Assembly (NCBI GenBank): GCA_003694425.1
Contig: RFJX01000136.1
Location: forward strand, 1-13,575
From: Gammaproteobacteria bacterium
GTDB lineage: Bacteria; Pseudomonadota; Gammaproteobacteria; J113
Direction of reading: 5' to 3'
Length of the DNA stretch: 13,575 nucleotides
Positions within the stretch are counted from its first letter, which is position 1. Every line of letters begins with the position of its first letter. Below are positions 7,332 to 13,575 of this stretch, one piece after another. Under the pieces are notes generated by a model. That model was given only the letters and a program-made list of their open reading frames with translations, made no database searches and was not told where the DNA came from. A program made the translations under genes and the position numbers.

Positions 7332-8740
7332 GGCATTGGCCCCAGGAAGCGGCTCTCCTCGCTGGTCTGCAGCTCCGGCGCGTCGACCGACTGGAGGATG
7401 AAGGTCACATCGGCCCGACGGCTGCCGAGGGCGTCCTCCGGCACCCGCAGCCGCACCGGGACCTCCACCACCTCTCCGCTCCTGACGGTGAAGGTCGGGC
7501 GGTCGGTCAGCACCTGGAGCTCCGGCAGCCCTTCGGCGGTCACGCGATATTCATGCGGCCTGTCGTCCATGTTCATCACCTTGAGGGTGTAGACGTTCTC
7601 GATCAGGCCCGCGCCGACCTCCCTGAACAGGGAGTTGCGGTCCCGCAGGACATCCAGGCCGATGGGATTGCGGGTGGCGACGGCGTAGCCCAGGGCCACC
7701 ATCATGCCGAGCAGGAGCAGCCCGTAAACTATCATCCTCGGCCGGATGAGATGGGTCTGCTTGCCTTCGATCGCATTCTGCGTGGTGTAGCGGATGAGCC
7801 CCTTGGGGTAGCCCATCTTCTCCATCACCTCGTCGCAGATGTCGATGCAGGCGGCACACCCGATGCACTCGTACTGCAGTCCGTCGCGGATATCGATGCC
7901 GGTGGGGCAGACCTGCACGCACATGGTGCAGTCGATGCAGTCGCCGAGGCCCAGCTCGCGCGGATTGGCGCTGCGCTTCCTGGGGCCGCGTGGTTCTCCC
8001 CGTTTCGCGTCATAGGAGATGATCAGGGTGTCCTTGTCGAACATGGCGCTCTGGAAGCGGGCATAGGGACACATGTACTTGCAGACCTGTTCCCGGAGAT
8101 AGCCGGCGTTGCCATAGGTCGCCAGGCCATAGAAGAACATCCAGAACGACTCCCAGGGACCCAGCTGCAGGCTCATCAGGCGCTGGAACAGCTCATCCTG
8201 GGGCGAGAAGTAGGAGACGAAGGTGAAGCCGGTGAAGGCGGAAAAGGTCAGCCAGAGGAACTGCTTGGTCGCCTTGATCCGGAACTTGTGCCAGGACATG
8301 GGCTCCCGGTCGAGCTTCATCCGCTTGTTGCGGTCGCCCTCGACCCACTGTTCCATCCACAGGAAGACCTCGGTCCAGACCGTCTGCGGGCAGGCATAAC
8401 CGCACCAGAGCCTGCCCGCCAGGGCGGTGAAGAAGAACAGCGAGAAGGCGGCGATGATGAGCAGAAAGGCCAGGTAGAGGAAGTCCTGCGGCCAGAGCGT
8501 CAGGCCGAACAGGTGGAACTTGCGGTTCGGCATGTCCAGCAACACCGACTGCTGACCGTTCCAGTCGAGCCAGGGCAGGCCGTAGAAGATCCCGAGGAGC
8601 ACGACCACCGCCGTGATCCGGAGGTAGGCGAACAGGCCGTGAACCTCCCGCGGGTAGATCTTCTCCCGCCGCGCGTAGAGCGCCTTCTCCACTTCCCGAT
8701 CCCGGGCGTCACGTCTCCTGTCCATGACCTTCTGGTCCAT
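7328..8740 (-). CDS. ccoG: Cytochrome c oxidase accessory protein CcoG (FixG/RdxA family)
   Basis: CcoG is a polyferredoxin-like membrane protein that, in studied bacteria, reduces copper for delivery to the cbb3 oxidase. Numbered from 8740 (470 residues), it has N-terminal membrane helices with WCGYACPQ near 112-119 and a further CKYMCPY near 220-226. Two [4Fe-4S] motifs follow: CIDCTMCVQVCP (Cys268, 271, 274, 278) and CIGCAACIDIC (Cys292, 295, 298, 302). A further membrane helix follows (about 337-355), then a C-terminal Ig-like domain. ATG 8740 has AGAGG four bases upstream; ATG 8776, with no ribosome site, would add 12 residues and cannot be excluded. A hairpin and 110 bases separate it from the preceding gene, so it may have its own promoter, though I found none convincing. 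Confidence 0.95.
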   Translation of the reverse strand: MDQKVMDRRRDARDREVEKALYARREKIYPREVHGLFAYLRITAVVVLLGIFYGLPWLDWNGQQSVLLDMPNRKFHLFGLTLWPQDFLYLAFLLIIAAFSLFFFTALAGRLWCGYACPQTVWTEVFLWMEQWVEGDRNKRMKLDREPMSWHKFRIKATKQFLWLTFSAFTGFTFVSYFSPQDELFQRLMSLQLGPWESFWMFFYGLATYGNAGYLREQVCKYMCPYARFQSAMFDKDTLIISYDAKRGEPRGPRKRSANPRELGLGDCIDCTMCVQVCPTGIDIRDGLQYECIGCAACIDICDEVMEKMGYPKGLIRYTTQNAIEGKQTHLIRPRMIVYGLLLLGMMVALGYAVATRNPIGLDVLRDRNSLFREVGAGLIENVYTLKVMNMDDRPHEYRVTAEGLPELQVLTDRPTFTVRSGEVVEVPVRLRVPEDALGSRRADVTFILQSVDAPELQTSEESRFLGPMP

Positions 8741-8826
8741 CGTGCCTCTGTCCTGTCTGTCGGGTTCTGCGCTCATATTACGTTTTGCTAATATTTGGGC
8801 CGGTATTACCGTAATTCAATCAAACT

Positions 8827-8850
8827 GCCCTGATTACAGACCATCAGGGC
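8827..8850 (-). terminator. Hairpin after the 87-aa membrane protein gene, possible terminator
   Basis: The arms GCCCTGAT (8827-8834) and ATCAGGGC (8843-8850) are perfectly complementary around an 8-base loop. On the minus strand the hairpin begins directly after the stop codon at 8851 and is followed by AGTTTGATTG, a poor T tract. It may be a weak intrinsic terminator, an attenuator, or a 3'-end stabiliser ahead of ccoG. Confidence 0.4.
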
Positions 8851-9114
8851 TCAGGAACGTTTCCCGGGATAGAGAAAGGTGATGGTGAACAGGCTGGTCG
8901 CTGCGGTGAGCAACCAGAAGAGCAGGAACCCGATCGTGTAGGCGCCAATCCGGCTGGCTTGCGGGAAGTGGGGGATGCAGGGCTCGAGCTCCATCGGATC
9001 GATGAGGGCGAAGAAGACGGCGGTGGCCACGGCCGCATTGAAAAAGGCGATCCACAGCGCACTGATGATGCGCTGGGCGCGCGGGATTTCCTTGACTTCG
9101 TCGAATACCTGCAT
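8851..9114 (-). CDS. Small two-helix membrane protein in the cbb3 operon, function unknown
   Basis: I do not recognise this 87-residue protein. It has a charged N-terminus (MQVFDEVKEIPRAQR), a hydrophobic segment at about 17-38 (ISALWIAFFNAAVATAVFFALI), a short loop with DPMELEPCIPHFP at 39-51, a second segment at about 57-80 and a basic end PGKRS. By the positive-inside rule both ends should be cytoplasmic and the acidic loop with its single Cys46 periplasmic. It lies between ccoP and ccoG on the same strand, where ccoS-like or unnamed small genes sometimes occur, but it does not look like CcoS. The start has only a weak ribosome site (ACGAG). Being in the operon suggests a role in oxidase assembly or as an extra subunit; this is inference only. 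Confidence 0.75.
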   Translation of the reverse strand: MQVFDEVKEIPRAQRIISALWIAFFNAAVATAVFFALIDPMELEPCIPHFPQASRIGAYTIGFLLFWLLTAATSLFTITFLYPGKRS

Positions 9115-9135
9115 CTCGTTCAGAACCGGGTCCGT

Positions 9136-9163
9136 TGCCTCCCGGGAGGGTGCCCGGGAGGCA
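9136..9163 (-). other. GC-rich hairpin between ccoP and the 87-aa gene
   Basis: Arms TGCCTCCCGGG (9136-9146) and CCCGGGAGGCA (9153-9163) form a perfect 11-bp stem with a 6-base loop. It starts about ten bases after the ccoP stop. No T run follows on the minus strand, so it is unlikely to be a full terminator. A 3' stabiliser or processing signal that keeps ccoNOQP message more abundant than the downstream genes would fit. Confidence 0.6.
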
Positions 9164-9172
9164 GCAGCGCTG

Positions 9173-10093
9173 TCAAGGGCCCTTGTTGTGGCTCAGGCTG
9201 TAGACATAGGTGGCAAGGAGGTGGATCTTGCCCTTGCCCAGGAGCTCGCCCCAGGCGGGCATCCTGCCGCTGCGCCCGTGGGCGATCGACTCGATGACCC
9301 GCTTCTGGGAGCCGCCGTAGAGCCAGATGTCGTCGGTCAGGTTGGGGGCGCCGAGGGCCTGATTGCCCTTGCCGTCCGGTCCGTGGCACACGGCGCAATT
9401 GGTCTTGAAGACCTCCTCGCCCTTGGCCCGGGCCTGCGGGTCGACCTCTGCCCCGGAGAGACCGCGTACGTATTCCGCCGCGTTCACGACCTGCTCATGG
9501 GTCAGCAGGCCCTGGTCCTCCCAGGCCGGCATCGCCCCCTGGCGGCCGTTGGTGATGGTCTCGACGATCTTCTCCGGTGTACCACCGTAGAGCCAGTCGT
9601 TGTCGCGCAGGTTGGGGTATCCCCTGGCGCCACCGGCGTCGGAGCCGTGACAACCGACGCAGTAGGTGGCGAAGAGGTGACGCCCCATCTCCACGGCCTT
9701 GGGGTCCTTGGCCAGTTCCGCAACCGGGACCTTCAGGTACTTGTCAAACAGCGGTCCGTAGGTCTCCTCGGCCTGCTTCATCTCGGCTTCGTACTGGCCG
9801 GCCTCGGTCCAGCCCAGCAGCCCCTTCCAGCTGCCGAGGCCGGGATAGAGGATCAGATAGATGATGCCGAAGATGAGGGTGGCATAGAACATGTTCAGCC
9901 ACCAGCGGGGCAGGGGATTGTTGATCTCCTGCAGGTCCCCGTCCCAGACGTGCCCCATGGGTTCGCCTTCCTTCGATTCCCCGTAGGTCCTGGCACCGGA
10001 ATAGTGGATCACCAGCCAGAAGCAGCCGAGGATGCCGAGGATGGTCGGCACCGCGATGAACCAGTTCCAGAAACTGCTTGTGAAGTCAGCCAT
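9173..10093 (-). CDS. ccoP: cbb3 oxidase subunit III, dihaem cytochrome c
   Basis: CcoP is the membrane-bound dihaem c subunit that passes electrons from soluble donors towards CcoO and the CcoN centre. The 306-residue protein has two N-terminal membrane helices (about 10-31 and 66-86), with the subunit signature NNPLPRWW at 58-65 between them. Two periplasmic cytochrome c domains follow with haem sites CVGCH (145-149) and CAVCH (233-237), and probable axial methionines Met188 and Met278 in the paired AMPAW and RMPAW. Its ATG overlaps the ccoQ stop by one base (TGATG), and a GGAG eight bases upstream serves as ribosome site. Length and domain order are normal for the family. Confidence 0.97.
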   Translation of the reverse strand: MADFTSSFWNWFIAVPTILGILGCFWLVIHYSGARTYGESKEGEPMGHVWDGDLQEINNPLPRWWLNMFYATLIFGIIYLILYPGLGSWKGLLGWTEAGQYEAEMKQAEETYGPLFDKYLKVPVAELAKDPKAVEMGRHLFATYCVGCHGSDAGGARGYPNLRDNDWLYGGTPEKIVETITNGRQGAMPAWEDQGLLTHEQVVNAAEYVRGLSGAEVDPQARAKGEEVFKTNCAVCHGPDGKGNQALGAPNLTDDIWLYGGSQKRVIESIAHGRSGRMPAWGELLGKGKIHLLATYVYSLSHNKGP

Positions 10094-10278
10094 CAGTTTT
10101 TCTCCACAGCCTTGATGTTGTTCTCGACCCTGTCGTCGTCATCGTCCTCCAGCGGCAATCGCGACGCGGCCTCGAAATCGGCCTTGTTGCGATCGCTCCA
10201 GGCCCACAGGAAGATACCGGTGAACAGTATCAGTACCACCACGGTCCAGACGGAGTCGATGAGGGCGATCCAGGACAT
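10093..10278 (-). CDS. ccoQ: cbb3 oxidase subunit CcoQ (FixQ)
   Basis: This 61-residue gene fills the space between ccoO and ccoP. One membrane helix (about 9-28, SVWTVVVLILFTGIFLWAWS) is followed by a basic NK and the FEAASRLPLEDDDDD tail, the usual make-up of CcoQ/FixQ, the single-helix subunit that stabilises the oxidase or its contact with CcoP. It starts five bases after the ccoO stop and overlaps ccoP by one base. The run of five aspartates is acidic and lies on the cytoplasmic side. The call rests on size, helix, tail and operon position. Confidence 0.9.
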   Translation of the reverse strand: MSWIALIDSVWTVVVLILFTGIFLWAWSDRNKADFEAASRLPLEDDDDDRVENNIKAVEKN

Positions 10279-10283
10279 GATGT

Positions 10284-10907
10284 TCACCGTGTGAGCTTGA
10301 CGCCGGTGCCCAGCCCCTGGAGGTAGGCGATGATGGCGTCCATCTCGGTCTTGCCCTTGAGCGCCTCGGGGGCCTTGGCGATCTCCTCGTCGGTATAGGG
10401 CAGTCCCAGCTTGCGCAGGACCCGCATCCGGGTCTGGATGTCCCAGTCCTCCACCGAGTTCTCGGCCAGCCAGGGGAAGCCCGGCATCACCGAGGCGGGC
10501 ACCACGTCCCGCGGGTTGATGAGATGGACCCGGTGCCACTCGTCCGAATAGCGCCCGCCGACCCGCGCCAGGTCGGGTCCCGTGCGCTTGGAGCCCCACT
10601 GGAACGGGTGGTCGTAGACGAACTCGCCGGCGACCGAGTAGTGGCCGTAGCGCTCCGTCTCCGCCCGGAAGGGACGGATCATCTGCGAGTGGCACAGGTA
10701 GCACCCCTCGCGGACATAGATGTCGCGGCCCACCAGGCGCAGCGGCGAGTAGGGCTTGAGCCCCTCGACCGGCTCGGTGGTGGAGTGCTGGAAGAAGAGC
10801 GGCACGATCTGGACCAGTCCCCCCACCGACACCACCAGGATGATGAGGATGATCAGCAGGCCGAGATTGGTCTCGATCTTTTCGTGCTTGTTGGTAGCAG
10901 CGGACAT
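10284..10907 (-). CDS. ccoO: cbb3 oxidase subunit II, monohaem cytochrome c
   Basis: CcoO is the monohaem c subunit that hands electrons to the haem-copper subunit. The 207-residue protein has one N-terminal membrane anchor (about 15-37), a haem c site CYLCH at 69-73 followed by [18 protein letters not shown], which is highly characteristic, and the probable axial Met141 in SVMPGFPWL. The start is certain: AGGAGG overlaps the end of ccoN, and the ATG follows at a good distance. It is twelve bases downstream of ccoN and five upstream of ccoQ. Nothing is missing compared with the family. Confidence 0.98.
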   Translation of the reverse strand: MSAATNKHEKIETNLGLLIILIILVVSVGGLVQIVPLFFQHSTTEPVEGLKPYSPLRLVGRDIYVREGCYLCHSQMIRPFRAETERYGHYSVAGEFVYDHPFQWGSKRTGPDLARVGGRYSDEWHRVHLINPRDVVPASVMPGFPWLAENSVEDWDIQTRMRVLRKLGLPYTDEEIAKAPEALKGKTEMDAIIAYLQGLGTGVKLTR

Positions 10908-10919
10908 GACGATCCCTCC

Positions 10920-12344
10920 TCAGTGGGCCGCCGCCGGGGCGGGAATGGCCGGGTCTTCGACCGCCTTGCCGCCGGCGATGGTCTTGAACACGTTGTAGGC
11001 CATGATGAGCATGCCGAGCAGGAACAGGGCTCCGCCCAGCGTGCGGATGGCGTAGAAGGGATGCATCGCCTGGACCGTCTCGATGAAGCTGTAGGTGAGG
11101 GTGCCGTCCTCATTGACCGCACGCCACATCAGCCCCTGCATGATCCCGGATACCCACATCGAGACGATGTAGAGCACCACGCCGATGGTGGCGGTCCAGA
11201 AGTGGACCTCGATCAGCCTGACGCTGTGGATCTCCCGCCCGAACAGGCGCGGGATGAGGTAGTACATCGACCCCATAGAGACCATCGCCACCCAGCCCAG
11301 GGCTCCGGAATGGACGTGACCCACGGTCCAGTCGGTGAAGTGGGAGAGGGCGTTGACCGTCTTGATGGACATCATCGGCCCCTCGAAGGTTGACATCCCG
11401 TAGAAGGAGACCGCGACGATGAGGAAGCGGAGCACCGGATCGGTCCGCAGCTTCTCCCAGGCGCCCGAGAGGGTCATGATGCCGTTGATCATCCCGCCCC
11501 AGGAGGGGGCCAGCAGGATCAGGGACATCACCATGCCCAGCGACTGGGTCCAGTCGGGCAGGGCGGTGTAGTGAAGGTGATGGGGACCGGCCCAGATGTA
11601 GGTGAAGATCAGGGCCCAGAAGTGGACGATGGAGAGCCGGTAGGAGTAGACCGGCCGGCCGGCCTGCTTGGGGATGAAGTAGTACATCATCCCGAGGAAG
11701 CCGGCGGTGAGGAAGAAGCCTACCGCGTTGTGGCCGTACCACCACTGCACCATGGCGTCCTGTACCCCGGCGTAGACCGAGTAGGACTTGGTCAGGGAGA
11801 CCGGATACTCCAGATTGTTGAAGATGTGGAGCAGGGCGATGGTGATGATGAAGGCCCCGTAGAACCAGTTGGCCACGTAGATGTGCTTCACCCGGCGCCT
11901 GGCGATGGTGCCGAAGAAGACGATGGCGTAGGCCACCCAGACGATGGTGATGAGAATGTCGATGGGCCATTCCAGCTCGGCGTACTCCTTGGAGGAGGTG
12001 ATGCCGAGCGGCAGGGTGACCGCCGCCAGGACGATGACCAGCTGCCAGCCCCAGAAGGTGAAGGCGGCCAGGCCGTCACTGAACAGCCGGGTATGGCAGG
12101 TCCGCTGCACCACGTAGTAGGAGGTGGCGAACAGGGCGCTGCCGCCGAAGGCGAAGATCACCGCATTGGTGTGCAGTGGCCGCAGGCGGCTGAAGGTGAG
12201 GTAAGGGATATCGAAGTTGAGCGCGGGCCAGGCCAGTTCGGCGGCAATGTAGACGCCGACCAGCATGCCCACGATACCCCAGATGATGGTCATCACGGCG
12301 AACTGCCGCACCACCTTGTAGTTGTAGGTATCCGTCGTGGCCAT
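10920..12344 (-). CDS. ccoN: cbb3-type cytochrome c oxidase subunit I (catalytic)
   Basis: CcoN reduces oxygen to water at a haem b3-CuB centre and pumps protons; cbb3 enzymes have high oxygen affinity and serve microaerobic respiration. The 474-residue protein has about twelve hydrophobic segments. Visible ligands are His58 (haem b), His205 in [10 protein letters not shown] and His255-His256 in [11 protein letters not shown] (CuB), Tyr249, which would be cross-linked to a CuB histidine, Glu321 in STFEGPMM, and His343 and His345 in [11 protein letters not shown] for the two haems. All are offset by two from the Pseudomonas stutzeri numbering. GGGGAG lies nine bases before the ATG. Upstream I see only a weak extended -10 (TGC TAGTAT, 12391-12383) with no -35 and no FNR box, so transcription may come partly from ompW. 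Confidence 0.98.
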   Translation of the reverse strand: MATTDTYNYKVVRQFAVMTIIWGIVGMLVGVYIAAELAWPALNFDIPYLTFSRLRPLHTNAVIFAFGGSALFATSYYVVQRTCHTRLFSDGLAAFTFWGWQLVIVLAAVTLPLGITSSKEYAELEWPIDILITIVWVAYAIVFFGTIARRRVKHIYVANWFYGAFIITIALLHIFNNLEYPVSLTKSYSVYAGVQDAMVQWWYGHNAVGFFLTAGFLGMMYYFIPKQAGRPVYSYRLSIVHFWALIFTYIWAGPHHLHYTALPDWTQSLGMVMSLILLAPSWGGMINGIMTLSGAWEKLRTDPVLRFLIVAVSFYGMSTFEGPMMSIKTVNALSHFTDWTVGHVHSGALGWVAMVSMGSMYYLIPRLFGREIHSVRLIEVHFWTATIGVVLYIVSMWVSGIMQGLMWRAVNEDGTLTYSFIETVQAMHPFYAIRTLGGALFLLGMLIMAYNVFKTIAGGKAVEDPAIPAPAAAH

Positions 12345-12440
12345 GGTGTGTCACTCCCCGTCAGATTGGAATCGCACGAGCAATACTAGCAAATCCCGGT
12401 TTTGGGTTGGGCCCTCCCTGGCCCGGGTGGGAAACTCCCG

Positions 12441-13124
12441 TCAGAAGTCGAAGCGGTAACCGATGCCGGCACCGACGACGATGGGATCGATGTCCACGTC
12501 CACCGCGACGGGCACCCCCACGGGGGAGCTGCTGGAGAAGCTGGCGGTGGTGTCGATGTCGATGTACTTGACGTCGACGTTCACGAACCAGTTGTCCTTG
12601 AGGGTGAAGTCGAAGCCGCCCTGGACAGCCCAGCCCCAGGAGTTGTTGAGGTCGACGGAGGAGCCCGCCATGCCGCCGGTGGCCTCCTCGTCATAGAACA
12701 GGGTGTAGTTGATCCCCACACCCACATAGGGCCGGAAGGCGCCCTCCGGGAAGAAGTGGTACTGCAGGGTGAGGGTGGGGGGGAGTACCTTCGCGTCGAT
12801 GATGTCGGCCGAACTGCCGAGCACACCGGGCAGGGTGCCCTCCGGATTCACATTGTGCTCGGAGGTGCCGAGGATCAGCTCGGCGCCGATGTGCTTGGTG
12901 AACATGTAGGTGAGGTCGAGTTCCGGGATGACATCTTCGTCGACTCCCACGCCGCTCCCCGCGACGGGTGTTCCGGCGGCCCGTACCGTTGTGCTGTCAT
13001 CGTTCGGGCTGATGTAGAGGCCGCGTACCCGGACCAGCAGGTCGCCGGCGTCGTTGGCCATCGCCGGCGCAGCGGTGGCCGCCATCAGGATCCCGGCAAG
13101 AAGATTTCCTTTCCTGAGATTCAT
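12441..13124 (-). CDS. ompW: OmpW family outer membrane protein
   Basis: OmpW proteins are eight-stranded outer-membrane beta barrels with a hydrophobic channel, induced by oxygen limitation or stress in several gammaproteobacteria. From ATG 13124 it has 227 residues with a signal peptide ending in AAPAMA-ND at about 23. Family blocks are AGDLLVRVRG, LTYMFTKHIGAELI, LPPTLTLQYHFFPEGAFRPYVGVGINYTLFYDE and DNWFVNVDVKYIDIDTTA, and it ends in GIGYRFDF, with the terminal aromatic needed for barrel assembly. A TTG at 13130 is in frame, but GGGGG is well spaced only for 13124. The gene lies 96 bases upstream of ccoN on the same strand and is divergent from ccoI. Its promoter carries an FNR box. It could be the first gene of a longer oxidase transcript. 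Confidence 0.93.
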   Translation of the reverse strand: MNLRKGNLLAGILMAATAAPAMANDAGDLLVRVRGLYISPNDDSTTVRAAGTPVAGSGVGVDEDVIPELDLTYMFTKHIGAELILGTSEHNVNPEGTLPGVLGSSADIIDAKVLPPTLTLQYHFFPEGAFRPYVGVGINYTLFYDEEATGGMAGSSVDLNNSWGWAVQGGFDFTLKDNWFVNVDVKYIDIDTTASFSSSSPVGVPVAVDVDIDPIVVGAGIGYRFDF

Positions 13125-13216
13125 TATCAATTACCCCCGTTAACTTGTTGTCAAGCAATGGAAATTCTAGTTGGCATGGACACCCTTGTCCAGCCACCCT
13201 GAAAATTCTGTGGCGG

Positions 13217-13258
13217 ATTATCGCACAAACATTCCTGCCCCGGCTTGATTTAGATCAA
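13217..13258 (-). promoter_or_regulatory. Predicted FNR-type promoter of ompW
   Basis: On the minus strand GATAAT (13222-13217, five of six -10 bases) predicts transcription from about 13210, giving an 86-base leader. The FNR box centre (13251.5) is then exactly 41.5 bases upstream, the spacing of class II activation, where the factor replaces the -35 contact. E. coli ompW is also known to respond to FNR. The leader contains a small hairpin (TGGACA 13177-13182 with TGTCCA 13187-13192). Confidence 0.65.
13245..13258. promoter_or_regulatory. FNR/ANR box
   Basis: TTGATTTAGATCAA matches the FNR/ANR consensus TTGAT-N4-ATCAA at all ten defined positions. FNR-type regulators are oxygen-sensing Crp-family activators with an iron-sulfur cluster, and cbb3 oxidase genes are standard targets. 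The site lies in the 258-base space between ompW and ccoI and can serve both directions. Confidence 0.85.
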
Positions 13259-13285
13259 TTGGAGCATCGATTTTTCCCGCATATT
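13245..13285 (+). promoter_or_regulatory. Possible FNR-type promoter of ccoI
   Basis: On the plus strand CATATT (13280-13285, four of six -10 bases) lies at a distance that would place the FNR box about 40.5 to 41.5 bases upstream of a start at 13292-13293. TATATG (13292-13297) is another possible -10 but fits the FNR spacing less well. The leader to the ccoI ATG would be about 90 bases. Confidence 0.45.
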
Positions 13286-13382
13286 GCAACATATATGCAA
13301 CATTTCGTCTGCTGGGTTCTCCGCCTCCGACGGGTTATCATGGCCGGCAGTGGCACCCCATCCCTTCTCCCCCGATACCCTC

Positions 13383-13575
13383 ATGAACGACCAGGCACAG
13401 TGCTTTCATTGCGGTGAGCCGCTGCCACCCGACGGCCGGCGCCATGAGGCGCTCATCGACGGTGAGAAACGACCGATGTGCTGTCCCGGCTGTCAGGCGG
13501 TGGCCGAGGCCATCGTGGCGGCCGGCCTGGGAGACTACTATCGCCTGCGCCAGGCACCCGCGCCACGGGGGGAGG
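13383..13575 (+). CDS. ccoI: Copper-translocating P-type ATPase CcoI/FixI, N-terminus (3' end outside window)
   Basis: The 64 visible codons match the start of CcoI/FixI, the inner-membrane P-type ATPase that exports copper towards cbb3 oxidase assembly. The N-terminal putative metal-binding domain shows the cysteine pair CFHC (Cys7, Cys10) followed by GEPLP, then CCPGCQAVAEAIVAAGLGDYY with Cys33, Cys34 and Cys37, which is typical of this family before its HMA domain. The frame stays open to the end of the window. The ATG at 13383 has no clear ribosome site, but the protein begins at the usual place relative to the first cysteines. Its position beside the oxidase and the FNR box supports the assignment. 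The ATPase core is not visible here, so the name rests on this domain and context. Confidence 0.88.
   Translation, partial: MNDQAQCFHCGEPLPPDGRRHEALIDGEKRPMCCPGCQAVAEAIVAAGLGDYYRLRQAPAPRGE

Noticed and set aside
8810..8823. Possible FNR box upstream of ccoG
   Set aside because: Only one half (ATCAA on plus, TTGAT on minus) matches; the other half is CGTAA, too far from consensus.
8975..10294. Long open frame of 439 codons on the plus strand opposite ccoP and ccoQ
   Set aside because: The minus strand encodes clear CcoP, CcoQ and the small membrane protein; the plus-strand frame has no recognisable domain and runs across several real genes. The same applies to 7553-8791 opposite ccoG, 10524-11393 and 11571-12389 opposite ccoO/ccoN, and 12402-13202 opposite ompW.
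12383..12391. Extended -10 (TGC TAGTAT) as a firm ccoN promoter, and its CTAGTATT similarity to the folE2 palindrome
   Set aside because: There is no acceptable -35 and only four of six -10 bases match; the shared octamer lacks the second palindrome arm and is probably chance.
12409..12424. GGGCC/GGCCC hairpin between ompW and ccoN as a terminator
   Set aside because: The stem is only 5 bp and no T run follows it on the minus strand.

Overview
The window is a chromosomal stretch of a high-GC gammaproteobacterium. I judged the base composition by eye and did not count it. Gene order and protein sequences fit the Chromatiales/Ectothiorhodospiraceae type (Pseudomonas-like ParE and ParC, xseB-ispA pair, cbb3 oxidase with FNR control), but I cannot name the species. 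It is mostly core housekeeping and respiratory genes. I saw no tRNA, rRNA, CRISPR array, transposase or prophage gene, and no gene-free stretch longer than about 260 bases.

Bases 1-2337 hold folate, isoprenoid and DNA-repair genes. The 3' end of a dihydropteroate synthase gene (folP, +) converges on a minus-strand series xseB > ispA > folE2. FolE2 makes the first pterin precursor of folate and FolP joins the pterin to p-aminobenzoate, so the two convergent genes act in one pathway. A perfect 7-3-7 palindrome overlaps the predicted -10 box of folE2. A clear promoter (TATAAT) for parE lies back to back with the xseB promoter.

Bases 2486-6839 (+) encode both subunits of topoisomerase IV, ParE then ParC. 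The 197-bp gap between them contains a 149-bp element whose ends are 27-nt inverted repeats matching at 26 positions. The parC reading frame is broken by a one-base loss near 4983. All motifs on both sides are intact, so this is either a sequencing/assembly error or a very recent mutation.

Bases 6876-12344 (-) encode a cbb3-type cytochrome c oxidase and its assembly factors, in transcription order ccoN, ccoO, ccoQ, ccoP, an unrecognised 87-aa two-helix membrane protein, ccoG, ccoH. Two hairpins divide the region: one after ccoP, one before ccoG. Upstream on the same strand is an OmpW-family outer-membrane protein gene (12441-13124). Divergent from it is the start of ccoI (13383 to the window end), the copper-transporting P-type ATPase that supplies the oxidase.

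The most informative regulatory signal is a perfect FNR/ANR box, TTGATTTAGATCAA (13245-13258), between ompW and ccoI. Its centre is 41.5 bp from the predicted ompW start site and about the same distance from a plausible ccoI start site. One site may thus switch on both directions under low oxygen, and by read-through from ompW perhaps the oxidase operon as well. I found no convincing new defence or mobile system. The observations worth checking are the shared FNR box, the parE-parC repeat element, the parC frameshift, the folE2 palindrome and the small membrane protein in the oxidase operon.
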